Shown piece by piece: positions 11,691 to 25,060 of a DNA stretch of 64,000 bases. Position numbers and translations under genes: made by a program. Every line of letters starts with the position of its first letter. Within the stretch, counting starts at the first letter, position 1. A model generated the notes under the pieces. The model saw nothing but the letters and a program-made list of their open reading frames with translations, was not told the DNA's origin and did not search any database. This DNA is from Glandiceps talaboti (lineage: Eukaryota > Hemichordata > Enteropneusta > Spengelidae): assembly GCF_964340395.1 (NCBI RefSeq), contig NC_135567.1, positions 7,913,158 through 7,977,157 of the forward strand. Reading direction: 5' to 3'.

Positions 11691-12266
11691 AAAGATAATC
11701 AGTCAGCAATTGTTTTAACAATTAAACAGACATCACGTTGGAGAGAGATGTGTTTATCAAAAGTCAGTGGGATACACTTTGATACAATTATCAATGTAAC
11801 CATTATGAAGTCATGAACTCATCAAGTCTTGAACAGTACATTGACAATGATTGACAGTAACAATGAACAACAGTTAGTCAGCTGTAGTTATAGAAAATAT
11901 GACTCCACTCTAATCAGTTTTCACATTTGCATGTAAACACTGAAACAAGATTGGTGCAGGATTAAACTTACCTGTAATTGTGTTGTATATGAGTGTTTTA
12001 TTGAGTTTGTTATAGACTAGTACATTTGGTGTAAAGATAAATTTTGTGATGTCCCACACAAACAAAAATAAGATGACCCAGAAAAATGAAAGTCTCGGGA
12101 CACAATGTCCCACTCTGAGAAAAAGCTGGCTGCAACACTGCTGCTACAAGAAAAAATGTCTTGGCAGGGAAATGATGCACAAGTTCAAGTGTACAGTTCA
12201 ACCTGCTAGTACCTCTCCAACACGGACACTTGTCAAATCATGACAAACATTTTCAAACACATATCA
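11691..12266. other. No feature recognised
   Basis: Probable tail of the hAT element plus unassigned AT-rich DNA. Short open frames on both strands at 11.9-12.2 kb overlap each other, show no motif and lack repeat support. Confidence 0.4.
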
Positions 12267-13570
12267 GGGACCAGTCAGTTTCATTTGTCTGTGGTACATA
12301 TATATATATTTGTTCTTGTCTCACTTTCTTTCATAATTTTTTTAAATATTACTTCATGTAAGGGTTCAAACATAACCTACATAAATTATACAAATACATG
12401 TTTTACCTAGCTACCACACTAGTTACAGAACATGTCATGTAAATGTTAGGCTGTTTCACAATCAGTGCTTCACTTATCTTGCACTTTGGGGCAAAAGTGA
12501 ACTTGAAGGTTTTGTAATTGGTAATCTTCATACTATTAGATAGTTTATAAAAGAACTTAATCTAAATTGTTCTAGTCTCTTCAGTATGAATTAGTTAGTA
12601 GGGATGAATATACTTCCTATTTCGGACACTACATGTATCGACACTACAAAATAACCAAATTCAAGTTTCTATTGTACACTAGGTATGACCTCCTAAAATT
12701 CTCTATCACATCAGTAACGTTACTATACATGCAATATCAATGCCCCTATACCAATGTTACAGGCCCTCTTTTATAACATGGAAAACTTATTTAAAAAGGT
12801 TATATTTACTTTAGCTTTTCGATGCTTGGCAATATATATCTCAGAGGCTATGAATAACCTAAAAATTACCTAAATAGAAACAAAAAACTCCAGATCTGCC
12901 AGGGGTGAAACCCCTTGGACTATCTCACCCCGGAGGCCACTCATTCGTTAAACCAACAATAATATTCACCAAAATTGGTAAAAAAAAATTTCAAAGGCCT
13001 CAGGAGGGAGACCCCCTAGGATCCCCATAAGAGGTAGACATGTCCCAGTCTCAAATCAAAGTTCTTTCCTCCACCTCTTACTGTCAAGATGCTATGAAAA
13101 CTTTATTTTAAAAATGTTTCAACCTTATGTAGTTGCTTTTTACATGTTAGAACTGTCTTGTAAAGCTTGTAAATTATTGTCTGAGTTCACCAATCAAGTT
13201 TCCGAACTGCATTTTCTGTGTGTCATCATACCATGGCATAAAAACTGTCAATGGTGTTTATATTTAATTGAAAATCAAACATGTATGAAATATGTAGTTT
13301 TCTAAATATAATCTCTGTGTGATAGTCCAGCATCTTTTTACTCTCTTTATTACCCTGTGCGAAAACCAAACAGAAAATTGTGGCAACAAAAGTAGGAGTT
13401 CAACATAGGCGTCAAAAAAAATTCGGATATCTCAAAGAAGGAAAGAAAAATAAAAGTTGCCAATATAGGCGAAGGAGAAAAAAAATAATTCACAGGCAAG
13501 CAGGTGGAAAAAAAATGACTCCACCAATCTTCCAAGCCCCCCCCCCCAGGATATCAAATGGTCTACCCCT
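12267..13570. mobile_element. Diverged copy of the PIF/Harbinger-like element
   Basis: It opens 'gggaccagtcagtttc', one transition pair from the terminus at 32464. It shares long internal stretches with 32.7-33.8 kb, such as 'accacactagttacagaaca', 'ggggcaaaagtgaacttgaa' and 'aactccagatctgccagggg'. The right terminus is not recognisable; the sequence ends around a C-run (13540-13550). Confidence 0.55.
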
Positions 13571-14097
13571 TAGTAAAGATTTTTTAAACTTGAGATTAAC
13601 TAATTTGACATAACTTGATTGGTTATGAAGATTGCAGTCAGGATCCTATATTTGACTCAAGCTCGGTGTATATTAAAGCTCAGTGTATATTCAAGCTCAG
13701 TGTATATTTCATTCCTGATACTTACCAACAAAAGTTTGTAACATCAAAACAGAATCTTTATCTAATGAAACACTTACAATACATTTAAAGAAATAATTTC
13801 GAATGAGTCATGGTTGTATTTCAAAGCTTTTTTTGAAATTGTTTCATGGTTAATCCTGATATTTTGTTAATCCTGATATTTTGTTAAACCTGTGATTTAT
13901 GCATAGGTTTAGCCTGTGTTTTATTATCTAAATACATTATTTCATATAAAACAAAACTAATCTATGAGATCTATCCTGAAAATTAGGATAATATATAATA
14001 TCTGGCAATTATTTTAAAATCCAATATTCGTATAAAACTTAAACTTATTAATTATATGATTTGATTTTAGACTCAAAGAGAGTAACAATATTTTAAC
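13571..14097. other. No feature recognised
   Basis: AT-rich spacer with short local repeats ('aagctcagtgtatatt' three times near 13660-13710; 'atcctgatattttgtta' twice near 13853-13885). Confidence 0.5.
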
Positions 14098-15372
14098 AAG
14101 TCATTGAGAATGACATAGTCCCCGCTATGATTGGGTTTTAAGGAATTATCACTACTCTGATCACGCAACAACACTTGTGAACCTAAATCAAACAGACTTA
14201 GATATGTTGTGTCTGCTTGTTGGGCATGGAACATGCCTACAAAAATAAAGGATTGGTCGGGTATGGGGGATCATATCACGATGAAAATGGATATGCACAT
14301 GTATGTCATAGAACACTGTCCTAATACCAACTTTGAATGTGATCTGTTCAAGCATGTCTGAGTTATGGCTTTGGACATAGAAAAATCGCAAACAAAATTG
14401 CTGCCAGGCGGCCATATTGGATCGTATTACAACAACAATGAATATGCACATGTATGTCATAGAACACTGTCCTAATACCAACTTTGAATGAGATATGTTC
14501 AAGCATGTCTGAGTTATGGCTTTGGACATGGAAAATTCACAAACAAAATGGCTGCCAGGCAGCCATATTGGATCGTATCACGACGAAAATGGATATGCAC
14601 ATGTATGTCATAAAACACTGTCATAATACCAACTTTGAATAAGATCTGTTCAAGCATGTCTGAGTTATGGCTTTGGACATAGAAAATTCGCAAACAAAAT
14701 GGCTGCCAGGAGGCCATATTGGATCGTATCACAACAACAATGAATATGCACATGTATGTCATAGAACACTGTCCTAATACCAACTTTGAATGAGATCTGT
14801 TCAAGCATGTCCGAGTTATGGCTTTGGACATGGAAAATTCGCAAACAAAATGGCTGCCAGGCAGCCATATTGGATCGTATCACAATGAAAATGGATATGC
14901 ACATGTATGTCATAGAACACTGTCCTAATACTAACTTTGAATGAGATCTGTTCAAGCATGTCTGAGTTATGGCTTTGGACATGAAAATTCACAAACAAAA
15001 TGGCTGCTAGGCGGCCATATTGGATCGTATCATGACAACAATGAATATGCACATATATGCCATAGAACACTGTCCTAATACCAACTTTGAATGAGATCTG
15101 TTCAAACATGTCTGAGTTATGGCTTTAGACAGGGAAAAATTGCAAACAAAATGGCTGCTAGGCGGCCATATTGGATCGTATCATAAAACAAATTGACGTG
15201 CATATGTATGTCATTGTATGTTGCCCCTGTACCAAGTTTTAAAAAAAATTGGTCCAGGCATCTCCAAGAAACGGCTGCGGACAGACGGACGGACAGACGG
15301 ACGCACGGACGCACGGACAGACGGAACCCATTCCATAAGTTCCCGCCCCGGACTTCGTACGGCGGGGACTAA
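14098..15372 (-). mobile_element. HINE-like element, family 2, full-length copy
   Basis: The left (3') end has a perfect hairpin GTCATT-GAG-AATGAC (14100-14114), then TAGTCCCCGC (14116-14125). The right (5') end has the inverted GCGGGGACTA (15362-15371), preceded by a GTCY-type microsatellite (gacagacggacggac, 15279-15320). The middle is about five units of a 151-bp satellite ('gagttatggctttggacat', 'ggccatattggatcgtat'). The layout is the same as family 1 but the sequence is unrelated. No coding region. Confidence 0.7.
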
Positions 15373-16992
15373 TTACAGCATCTTTATCTGATTTTGTGAT
15401 TTTTAACAGTAAATTTTGGAAAGGATTCTTGATGGATTGCTTTTAACTATGTACTGTAAGTTAATCTTTTTTTCTTTTTTTTCTTTCTAAATGCCCAGCC
15501 CACTGCACTCATCTCAGCCAGGCGTCATATCACAGGGAGCCAAGGAATGTTGTTATAAACAAACAAACAAATAAACAAACAAATAAATAAATAAATAAAT
15601 AATAAACAGAAAAAACTAAATAAATATACATGGGATTCTAAAGTAATGGATAACTATCAATAAACATATATGTATGTATATACCGGTCTCTGAATGAGAG
15701 AATATAGGATATGTTTCTATATATACCATCTACAATGTATATGTTGTTAGTATAAATAGGATATATAGAAACAAATAGTCTATTATTTCAATAGTATACA
15801 GACATGTATATACATATAGACATGTTTACAGACAGATATCCACGAGTTTAAAATGATCTTTCATTTACCCATGCATATTTATTTATTTTTTATTTATTTA
15901 CTTGTTTGTTTGTTTGTTTGTTCGTTAGATTGCAACACAGTTCCTGTGCTCCCTGTGCACAAACATTAAGTTGTGGGTTCTTGCCTGTGTCATTAATAAT
16001 TTCAGTACTAAACTGATAATTTACTAAAACCCCAATTTGTTCTTGTTTTATAACATACACATGTATTTAATTTTGTTCCTCACATTTTTGCTCTGTCATT
16101 TTTTAATAAGACTGTTGATATTACATTGCACTAGGCCTTGATATCATTGAGTTGAGTCCAAAATGTTGACCAATGCTTGAATTTCATGGTATTTTACTAG
16201 CCTATACTTTAGTTTACTATTAAGTTAAATGGAAATACTCAACTGACATTTTCCTATGCCATTAAAACAGATTCACATTTATTGAGCAGATTGGGTTGAA
16301 ATTTGATGGTAACATTCCTAGTACATGATTATCTCATTAGTGATATGCAAATTACAGGTGTAGCCAATGAAGCTGTTCATGCAAATAGCTGTTTATAAAC
16401 GATTCTTCAATGTGCAGGCAATTTCCAAGCTTGGCCAGAGGGAGGGGAAAAATGGCCCAGTATTTCAGCGGGCAACATATATTTCAGCTGTAAGATATGG
16501 GGAAAGGGGAAGGCAGTGGACAAATTTACTATTTTTTTTACAATATTCACAAGAGGCAAATTAATTGTGTAATATAATAATTTATGTTTGACCACGTATG
16601 TCATCGAAACTGGTGAGGCAGTGCATTGAGATTGCAGCACAATCTAATATGTCAACTGACAACTGTCATTACGTATATATTACATGTAGAAGGAGATACT
16701 ATTTGCTATGAGTATATCAAACAGCATCCTGAGTAAATTTAACATTGGGGCTTCAATGAATAGTGGACAGATGCCATATGTCTGGTAGAGGGCAGCGGAG
16801 AGAAAGGAAACCTTGGTGAAAATTGTGGGGAGCGGGCAGTGGGCATGCAGGGACATCTGTTGGGAGGACAAGTTGTGTAATATCGCAGTGGGAGGGCTGA
16901 TACGAACAGCTTTCACTTTCCTCTCCAATCTTGAATCAAACGTAAAAAGTGTTTATTAGCTATGTTTTAACTTTCTGAAATAATTTCAGAAC
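15373..16992. other. Spacer between the two family-2 elements
   Basis: Contains A-rich (AAAC)n/(AAAT)n at 15555-15610, an inverted-looking partner 'atttatttattttttattta' and (TTTG)n at 15880-15925, and a fragment resembling the HINE unique block near 16290-16360 ('agattgggttgaaatttgat'). Short frames at 16.4-16.9 kb show no recognisable domain. Confidence 0.4.
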
Positions 16993-17882
16993 AAGTCATT
17001 GAGAATGACATAGTCCTCACTATGATTGTGTTTTAAGGAACTGGCACTTTATGTTGTCATTTTCTTGATATCACTACTCTGATCATGCAACAACACTTGT
17101 GAACCTAAATCAAACAGACTTAGATATGTCGTGTCTGCTCGTTGGACATGGAACATGCCAACTCATGTTGTGTCTCCTCGTTGGACATGGGACATGCCTA
17201 CTCTTCAAGATGACCTGATGGAATAAACCATTCAACAATAAAGGATGGGTCGGGTATGGGGGGGGGGCTGTTCAAGCATGTCTGAGTTATGGCTTTGGAC
17301 ATGGAAAATTTGCAAATAAAATGGCTGCCAGGCAGCCATATTGGATCGTATCACAACGAAAATGGATATGCACATGTATGTCATAGAACACTGTCCTAAT
17401 ACTAACTTTGAATGAGATCTGTTAGAGCCTGTCTGAGTTATGGCTTTGGACATGGAAAATTTGCAAATAAAATGGCTGCTAGGTGGCCATATTGGATCGT
17501 ATCACGACAACAATGTATATGCACATGTATGTCATAGAACACTGTCCTAATACCCACTTTGAATGAGATCTGTTCAAGCATGTCTGAGTTATGGCTTTGG
17601 ACATGGAAAATTCGCAAATAAAATGGCTGCTAAGCAGCCATATTGGATCATGACACGATGAATATGGATATGCACATGTATGTCATAAAACACTGTCCTA
17701 ATACCAACTTTGAATGAGAACTGAAACAAAATGCAAACAAAATGACTGCTAGGCGGCCATATTGGATCATATCATAAAACAAATTGACGTGCATATGTAT
17801 GCCACAGAATGTTGCCCTTGTATCAAGTTTGAAAAAAATCAATCCATAAGTCCCCGTCCTGAACTTCGTCCGGCGGGGACTA
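16993..17882 (-). mobile_element. HINE-like family 2, second copy
   Basis: The hairpin GTCATTGAGAATGAC with 'tagtcctcac' starts it and 'cggcggggacta' ends it. About three 151-bp units are present, and the GACGGACG tract has been deleted. The left end also shows a local duplication of 'cgtctgctcgttggacatgg' near 17130-17190. Confidence 0.7.
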
Positions 17883-18074
17883 AAAATGACTCATTTGCTG
17901 CACCTGAAATTACGTCTAAAAACGAGTTTTTTGTCTAAAATCTATCATTCTAAAATACCTAGCAGATTGGGCAGGAATTTCATGGGGCTGCCGCTGGAGA
18001 GGTGTAGATGAAGCTGCATTCACAACATACTGATTCCATTAGTGATATGCAAATTAGGTCTAACCATTTTTATA

Positions 18075-18616
18075 AAGTGCCAATGACGTTGTACATAGCA
18101 CAACTGTTGATGATACAGTTTAATTTTCTGTAATGGTCTTCTTGCTAGACATACATTCTTTGAAGATTTATTCCCATGCCTTCCCATCCATGGTGTTAAT
18201 GTTATACCTGCTATATACACCATCATTTAATGTTACTATGGGCACTATCTTGTTTCTCGGCATACAATTTCGCAATGCTCATTTACCTTCCCATCACCAG
18301 TGTTATTTTGGCATTATATGTCATTGTTTACCCATTCCTATGGGCGTGGTCTTGTTGCTAAGGGCATTTACATATTCTACAATAATGTATATTCACTTGC
18401 CTACTCATCCTTGTTATAATTGTCAAGGAACCTATCATTTGACTGTTGCTTAGGGTGTGGTCATGGTTGCTAGGGCCAATGACATATTAAGTATGATACA
18501 TTCACAATTTGCAGATTAACAGTAACACTTTCAGAATCATAACCAAATTTCATCTCTAGTAGTTTGAGAGGTAAAGTTCAATACCAAAATCACTGCATCA
18601 TCTACAAGACAGACAT

Positions 18617-18651
<35 letters not shown>

Positions 18652-18695
18652 GGCATTTTACATTGAACCAAAGTGTAGTTCAGTGTTCAAGTTAG
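18075..18695 (-). mobile_element. HINE-like family 1, diverged copy
   Basis: The hairpin end 'gccaatgacgttg' with 'tagcacaactgt' is at 18077-18107. Degenerate satellite units follow ('tatgggcgtggtcttgttgctaa' is split around 18340), then (GACA)n at 18615-18650 and a decayed terminus. Confidence 0.55.
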
Positions 18696-18869
18696 GTAGG
18701 CACGGTTTCCAAGCAACATCAAGGAGAGATTAATTCTAGTACCATTCACACACAATTGTTACATTGTGTTAAGTAACCCATACAAAATTTTAATAGTTTA
18801 ATTGGATCAATAAAACAATAATCTATGTATACTCTTTTTGCCTGACTGGCATTTCAACTAAAAAAACAA

Positions 18870-19404
18870 GTTTTTTAGCCCTAATTTCCACATTTCTAAA
18901 GAGATCATCATGATTGTAATTAATATCACCTGATCTGTACATCCCCAGAAACATCCTATTTCAGCGAAATCAACCGAAGTACTTTTGGAATTATAGACTT
19001 TTGACTAACCTTAATTTGCATATCACTGATGGGATCATCATGTCATGAACAAATCTAAATTTACACCCACTACATAACGTTCCCACCAAATTTCAGGCCA
19101 AGCTGCCCAGTAGTTTTGGAGTTTAAGTCTTTGGACTAAAAATCACATTTTTTCACTTAAAATGCACATCTCTGATGCAATCATTTTCATTTGAACAATT
19201 TTCCATCTAGACACAACAAGTAATGTCCCCGCCAAATACCAAACAAATCAGTCTGGCGGTTTTTTACTTTAAATCATTTACAGACACATACACACACACA
19301 CGCGAGCGTGCGAGGCGCACGTGCGCACGCACACACGCACACACATACATACACACGCATTTCTCGATGACTCTAGCACCAATTAACCTAGTTCAGTTGT
19401 GCTA
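18870..19404 (-). mobile_element. HINE-like family 1, 5' part
   Basis: The terminal 'gttcagttgtgcta' ends at 19404. Behind it are a mixed CA/CGCA microsatellite (19283-19355) and the conserved unique block ('tgatatgcaaatt'-type spacing motifs). The hairpin end is missing. Confidence 0.6.
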
Positions 19405-19589
19405 ATAAAATTTTGTATCTTTAAACTGCATGGTGAATGGAGTTAAAATTTAGTAGGGATGGTTTCTGGAGGTGTTATTCTGCAGGTGTTGTTGAAAACA
19501 TTTTGACACAATTGGTTCTAGCAATCATGTCCACGGCCTTAGCTATACAGTGATGCATATTACAAAGACAACAACAGGTATAGGTAAGT

Positions 19590-19810
19590 AAGTGAATACG
19601 GATTCAAAAATATGTATGCAAATATGCCTACCAACAGGACCACGCCCATATCAATGGCTGAATGGTGGTTTTTATTGCAAATATTAAAACTGGAAAGGGT
19701 AGGCAAATTAATCAATATTCAAAAATGTATGCAAATGTGCCTAGCAACAAGGCCACAGCGACACCAACAGCCAACTATTAGTTGTGCTACAATGCCATTG
19801 GCGGTATTTT
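19590..19810 (+). mobile_element. HINE-like family 1, 3' part in opposite orientation
   Basis: Inverted relative to the other copies: satellite units ('aggaccacgcccatatcaat') are followed by 'agttgtgctacaatgccat' and 'tggcggtattttta', which is the subterminal repeat plus hairpin. The 5' part is absent. Confidence 0.65.
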
Positions 19811-20314
19811 TATTTTTCGAAATGCTTGAGAAGATAAATAAATTAAACAAGTTGAACATTGTTATTTTTCTAATACTATTCACTGTCAAATCTAAAGTAA
19901 CACATTTATATTTAAATGATTGCAGTGATGCATTTTTCACTTCTATTGGTGTATGATGGAGTATTAAATGATCTCAGGGGAACTGTTTATGTGATTTATT
20001 ACTATTGTACTAGACATGTATCACAAGACAGATATGCTTAAGAACAGTCACCACCACAAACACAATGGACAATATATTGGAGACCTACTTTCAGACATGC
20101 ATGCATGACTGTGCATTGTCCACGACATCCCTTCCTACAATCACAACATCACAAAATGTTGCTGTCATGTTTTAGAAGCCTCTGGTAGAAATGCCCAACA
20201 CATATCCCATCAACACTTCTCATTTTACTTCCATCCTTATTCGCTCTTGATCTGCTACCATCATCTGGACACAACAATGACCAGAGTGGTAAAGATCTCT
20301 GTCTCTGTCAGTCA

Positions 20315-20346
<32 letters not shown>

Positions 20347-20400
20347 GATCTCTCTCTGATATATATACATGACTCTGTATAAATACTCCATTTGCATACT
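19811..20400. other. No feature recognised apart from (GTCT)n
   Basis: A (GTCT)n microsatellite lies at 20310-20345. The rest, including 'gtgatttattactattgtac', is shared loosely with 7715-7800, a dispersed repeat of unknown type. Confidence 0.4.
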
Positions 20401-20569
20401 TTATAAGGGAGCCTTCAGTAATTATGAGGGAGGGGGGATTTAGGGTATGTCTGAGCTGTAAAATGTGACCCTCCCCCCAATCCCAAGTTCTAAAATGTGA
20501 CCCTCCCCCATCTCAAAATGACAAATTCACTGATAGATGGATGGATGGAAATTATGTGGACAGATTAAA

Positions 20570-20890
20570 GGGACAGTAGCTGTAACTTTTGATGATTTTT
20601 TCAGTATGTTTTGTTCTGTGTATCAACTACAGTTTTTAGTTTCTTGTTCTACTCCATAAGGCACATTGAAACACTCCTGTGTTTGGTAAATGCTTGTAAA
20701 CACAGTCTGTATATGTACACACTGCATTATTATTTTTGAAAAGTGAATTTTAGTCTGAACCAAAATTATCAACAATAACAGTGCACTTTACACATACACA
20801 GGCTGTGTTGACAAGCCAAATACAGGGTATCAACATGTTTTAAGGAGTAGAACAAGAAACTGCACTTGACACACATATTACCTGTGAAAT
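20570..20890. repeat. Inverted-repeat (MITE-like) element
   Basis: Perfect 18-bp inverted arms AGTTTCTTGTTCTACTCC (20638-20655) and its complement (20844-20861) enclose ~190 bp. The sequence 'aaagggacagtagctgtaac' at 20568 looks like a MITE end, but its right-hand partner is not visible. Confidence 0.5.
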
Positions 20891-21129
20891 TCTAAAACAT
20901 GTTGAGTACTGTTTATTACCGTTTTTAACGGTAATTCCAGTGAAAATAAAATATTCTTCACTATTTTCTGCTCAATGGACATTCTCATGAAGCAAGATAT
21001 TATGAAGCCAATGACTGGTTTCAGCATGTATGTGATACAGGTCAATCTTTGCATATGTGGCTCATATGCACATTTTGCGGTTATATGACAATGTATATGT
21101 ATTTTAAAACAATGAGCAATGCTGATATA

Positions 21130-22075
21130 ACGAAATATATCACATCATGTGAAACTTGCTGAACAAATGAATCCAGCCAGTGCAAGGAAACAATGATGAA
21201 CCACACAGACCATGGCAAAAGGTAGCATCCGATTTGTTTACCTATGATAATCGAGACTACTTGGTAACTGTTGATTACTATAGCAACTTTTATGAACTGG
21301 ATAAACTTCCAGACACCAAATCTTCAACAGTTATAAGGAAAACAAAACAGCCCTTTGCTCGATATGGAATCACAGAAGAGTTAGTTTCCGACAATGGACC
21401 ACAATACATCTCTACTGAGTTTACAACATTCTCAAAAGTATGGGACTTTGAATATCTTACTATCAGCCCATACAAGAGCAAGGCAAATGGTAAAGTTGAA
21501 GCAGCTGTCAAGATAGCCAAACAACTCCTGAGGAAGTGTAAGAAATCCAACAGTAACATTCACCTCACACTACTGCATCAACGCAACAAAGAAGCTCAAA
21601 TCAAGCACAACACCTAATGAACCATAGGACTAGAACACAAGCAGTATACTATGACAGAAACTTAGATGATATCCCAGTGTTAGAAGAAGGTGATGTGGTT
21701 AGAATGAAACCGTTCATTCTAGGAAAAAAGAAATGGCCAAAAGCCATTGTCACACAGCGTTTGGATGAAAGATCTTAAGAAGTTGAGTCATCCAACACAA
21801 CTTATCGACATAGCAGACCACACCACAAGAAAATAATGGAACCAGCAGATTCTAAAGACTTGGGAGAAACAAACACGACATCTCATACTCCCAATATCAT
21901 CAAACCACCACTGTCTACAAGGAGTAATTCTGAACGGTCCAACCGACCTGATGTCAAGGAAGCAACGTCATTATCACCTAAACCAATAGTTGCTACATCA
22001 CCCAAGTCACCAATGAAATCCAGAAGTGGCCATGTAATATAACCACCATCCTACTGGAAAGACTATGCAACTTAA
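21130..22075 (+). pseudogene. Ty3/Gypsy-type retrotransposon integrase remnant
   Basis: The main open frame (21180-21617) carries the integrase catalytic core. It starts with PWQKVASDLFTYDNRDYLVT and VDYYSNFYEL, has SDNGPQY for the second Asp, and NGKVEAAVKIAKQLLRK for the Glu, so the D,D,E triad is visible. Integrase inserts the retroelement cDNA into the genome. Reading then shifts frame near 21605 to a C-terminal part with VLEEGDVVRMKP and a stop at about 21777, followed by ESSNTTYRHSRPHHKKI and a Ser/Pro-rich tail ending near 22042. The zinc-binding N-terminus before 21180 is reduced to traces (SCETC near 21150). No LTR pair, protease or reverse transcriptase was found. This is an old, broken fragment. 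Confidence 0.8.
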
Positions 22076-22089
22076 GAATACTCAACTAT

Positions 22090-25060
22090 GTGCTATATTG
22101 TGTTCTACACAGTTCTAGGACAAATGCCCCCAGACAAATGCCACCCGGACAAATGCCCCGGACCTATTCCCCCCCCCCCCCCCGGTAAACTGTCATTGCC
22201 TATGAATAGAGATTAAAAAAATCCAGATTTTGGGAGTACACTTAAAATATGGTTTTTATCACTTTTATTGTATAACGGATAAATAGACAGCAGATGTTCA
22301 AAAAATGTTGAATTCGACCAAATAAAGCATGCTTTGATTTTATCACTTTTTATTGTATTATTACCAAAAGCGTGCTTATAAAGTAATTTCGGGTGGTGTA
22401 CTTATGTTAAAAATGACTTAACTCAAACACGGTCATTGTTATATACACATACACATTTTATTTCAGACATTAGACTGAAATTGTGATGACAATAAAGACA
22501 AATACAAACAACAAAGTGTGATAAACATGGGATTTGATTTTTAAGTAAGGCAGTTAATAGAAATTACTTATGAGTAGAACTCCAGAATCTTATTGCATAA
22601 ATACTAAATATTACTATAATATTGAAAATTGGAGGTTGTGGACTTATTCCCCTAAAAATGCCAAGCACATGACAATTCTTGAAATCGGCAACAATTTGTG
22701 TAGAACTCTGGAATCTGATTGCATATAAATACTAAGTGATAAAACCATATTTTTCATTTTAAATACATCGCCTGAAATCACGTGTTTCAATCGCACTATA
22801 GTAGAAATGCTAAGAAACCCTAAAAAACATGCATATTGATTCTCTTAAGTTACCAATTATATGTATCTTAATGAGGATGTAACTTGCTCTCTCTCGCTCT
22901 CTTCCCAACATGTTATCAGTCTTATAAGAATACAACAGTCGTTATAATAATGCTCTAACAATCTGTGTTTGTGTTATTTATTTATAACCATCCACAATTA
23001 AAACAAGTTTTACCATGGAAGTATCACCTACCATTCTAGAATGGTAAACTCCAAACAAATTTGTCTTTACAAATGTCACATACATGTACATATACTGTTA
23101 TACATGTGCAATCTTATTGAATATATATTTTAATGAGCCATTTGTGATAGTTTTGATTAGAATGGAATTCAATGCAAGGATTACATGTCTTGTTAAAACA
23201 ATATTACAGAGTTTGTTGCAATACAGAAATGAATCATTTATACCATTCAGGTATCTCCCCTTATACCTCAATGATAATATTACCTTAACTACCATGCTCA
23301 TAACTAGTGAAATCTCACAAAGGTGTAATAGACCATGTATTTGTTGAGAGACTATAACATGAACCAATATGATGAACTGACAAATCCCATTTTAATATAA
23401 TTACATTATCGTTTCAAATCTAAAAGGGACAGCACCCCCTTACCTGAACCTTACCATCTATTTAGTGTAAATGGGTTTGTATATTGACATACAAATGTAA
23501 TTATCCAAACCCTCCAAAAACTGTCAAATGAACCTTCTTCTTTTTTTTCAACATTTTAAAGACTCAAGCATCACAACTACACCAAAGTCAATTGTTCGTC
23601 AGTTAACAGTTACACAAGCCAATATCAAATGTTGAATACAACTTAAATATGTTTACATTCTTCAGATATTTTGTGATGTAATCTAACAGGATTTCACTTA
23701 CGCTATGTTTTAATTAGACATGATAACTGACAAGACTATCTATCATAACATCTCTGTAGACCACAATAACAAAACTATTGGAAAAAAAGTTACAAGTACT
23801 GAATACAACTTTTGTCAGAAGAGCAAAACACTTCCTTGTTAAATAACCAGAAAGAGTTTTGAAAAGAATCAATATCTGTGACTCTGTCATATTCTTTCAG
23901 AGTTTTATAAGAAAGAGATGAGAGTAATATATCATCATTTATTTTGTGTACTATATAATACGCTGAACAACATTCATATGATTTTAGATTTTTTTTTTTT
24001 GCAAGGATCAGTTTCAGAAGAATAATATATAATCCACTATAAGTGTATACATTAATTTTGACAAATATATCTCGGCTAATGATAAAAAATTATAATATAA
24101 TGAATGTTCTCTAGCACTTTAGGGGAGGGAAGGGACAGGGGAAATCAGGCCTGGACTGTTACGTAAAAGGTGACCCTCCCCAGATTCAGTTTAGCCAAAA
24201 GTGTCCTGCCCTAAATTTCCTTCCTTAAAATATAGCCCTTCCTCAGTTAAATATTTTTAAAACATGGTTTGAATGCTGTCAGACATGGAAAGGGACTGGA
24301 ATCAATTGGTTTAAAAGAAGTACTCCCACTGCTTCCACCACATTGAAAGTTTTAAAGGCATTGGTTATTTCTCCAACTACTACTACCACAGTATATTTGT
24401 GTCAACTCATTGCATTAATCAGTACCTGTGTTTGGATTTCAATGGCTGAGTTGCAGGCCAGAACATTAACTCCAAAATACTAGTTGGCTCCAAATGTTGT
24501 CATTGGGACTGTCAACATATCTAAACATTATCCCTAATACCTTACCCAACTGTTCCCGTTTTACTCCTGTGAGACCCACTTCTCTCCTCTCAACTGATAA
24601 TTAATTCACTATATGCCATATGGTTGTCAGCAGCGGTTTGATGACATGGTTTGATATGATATCTAACCATAAACCAAAATTTAAGGCAACACTGGGTTGT
24701 TCATTACCATGGTTACAAGGGTGATATAGTAAAAGTGAAATAACTTTTTAGGGCTCACTAATTGTACCCGTACCAACTATATTGCATGGTTAGGCTGTTT
24801 ATTACAAGGATGTTATAGTAAAAGTTAAATATGTTTTGAGCACCTCATACCCATAGCTAACTACAATATTATTTGTTGAGGTCACTAAGTGTTCACTTAC
24901 TGGCTATATCGCATGGTGTTTGTATACAATGCGGAGCAATAGGATTTTAACAGCCAAAAATAATGCTAAGCTAGAAAATAAAGTTAGTCAAAGTGAAATG
25001 TGTTGCTCCCCTCATCTCATTTCCTAAAATATGGACTCCCCCAAGAAATGATTTGTAAAA
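22090..25060. other. Unassigned AT-rich stretch
   Basis: No coding exon is supported. Minor structures are a C-run (22170-22185) after three 'gacaaatgcc' repeats (22121-22160), an approximate repeat pair 'tagaactc..gaatct.attgcat' (22575 and 22700), and C/T-rich 'gaccctcccc' blocks (24170, also 20465) that look like one dispersed low-complexity element. Short frames on both strands at 23.1-23.4 kb overlap and carry no motif. Confidence 0.4.

Noticed and set aside
12010-12243. Overlapping short frames on both strands
   Set aside because: No motif, no splice context, and neither frame is favoured.
23084-23367. Frames of 87-89 codons on both strands
   Set aside because: They mirror each other, lack motifs and have AT-driven composition.
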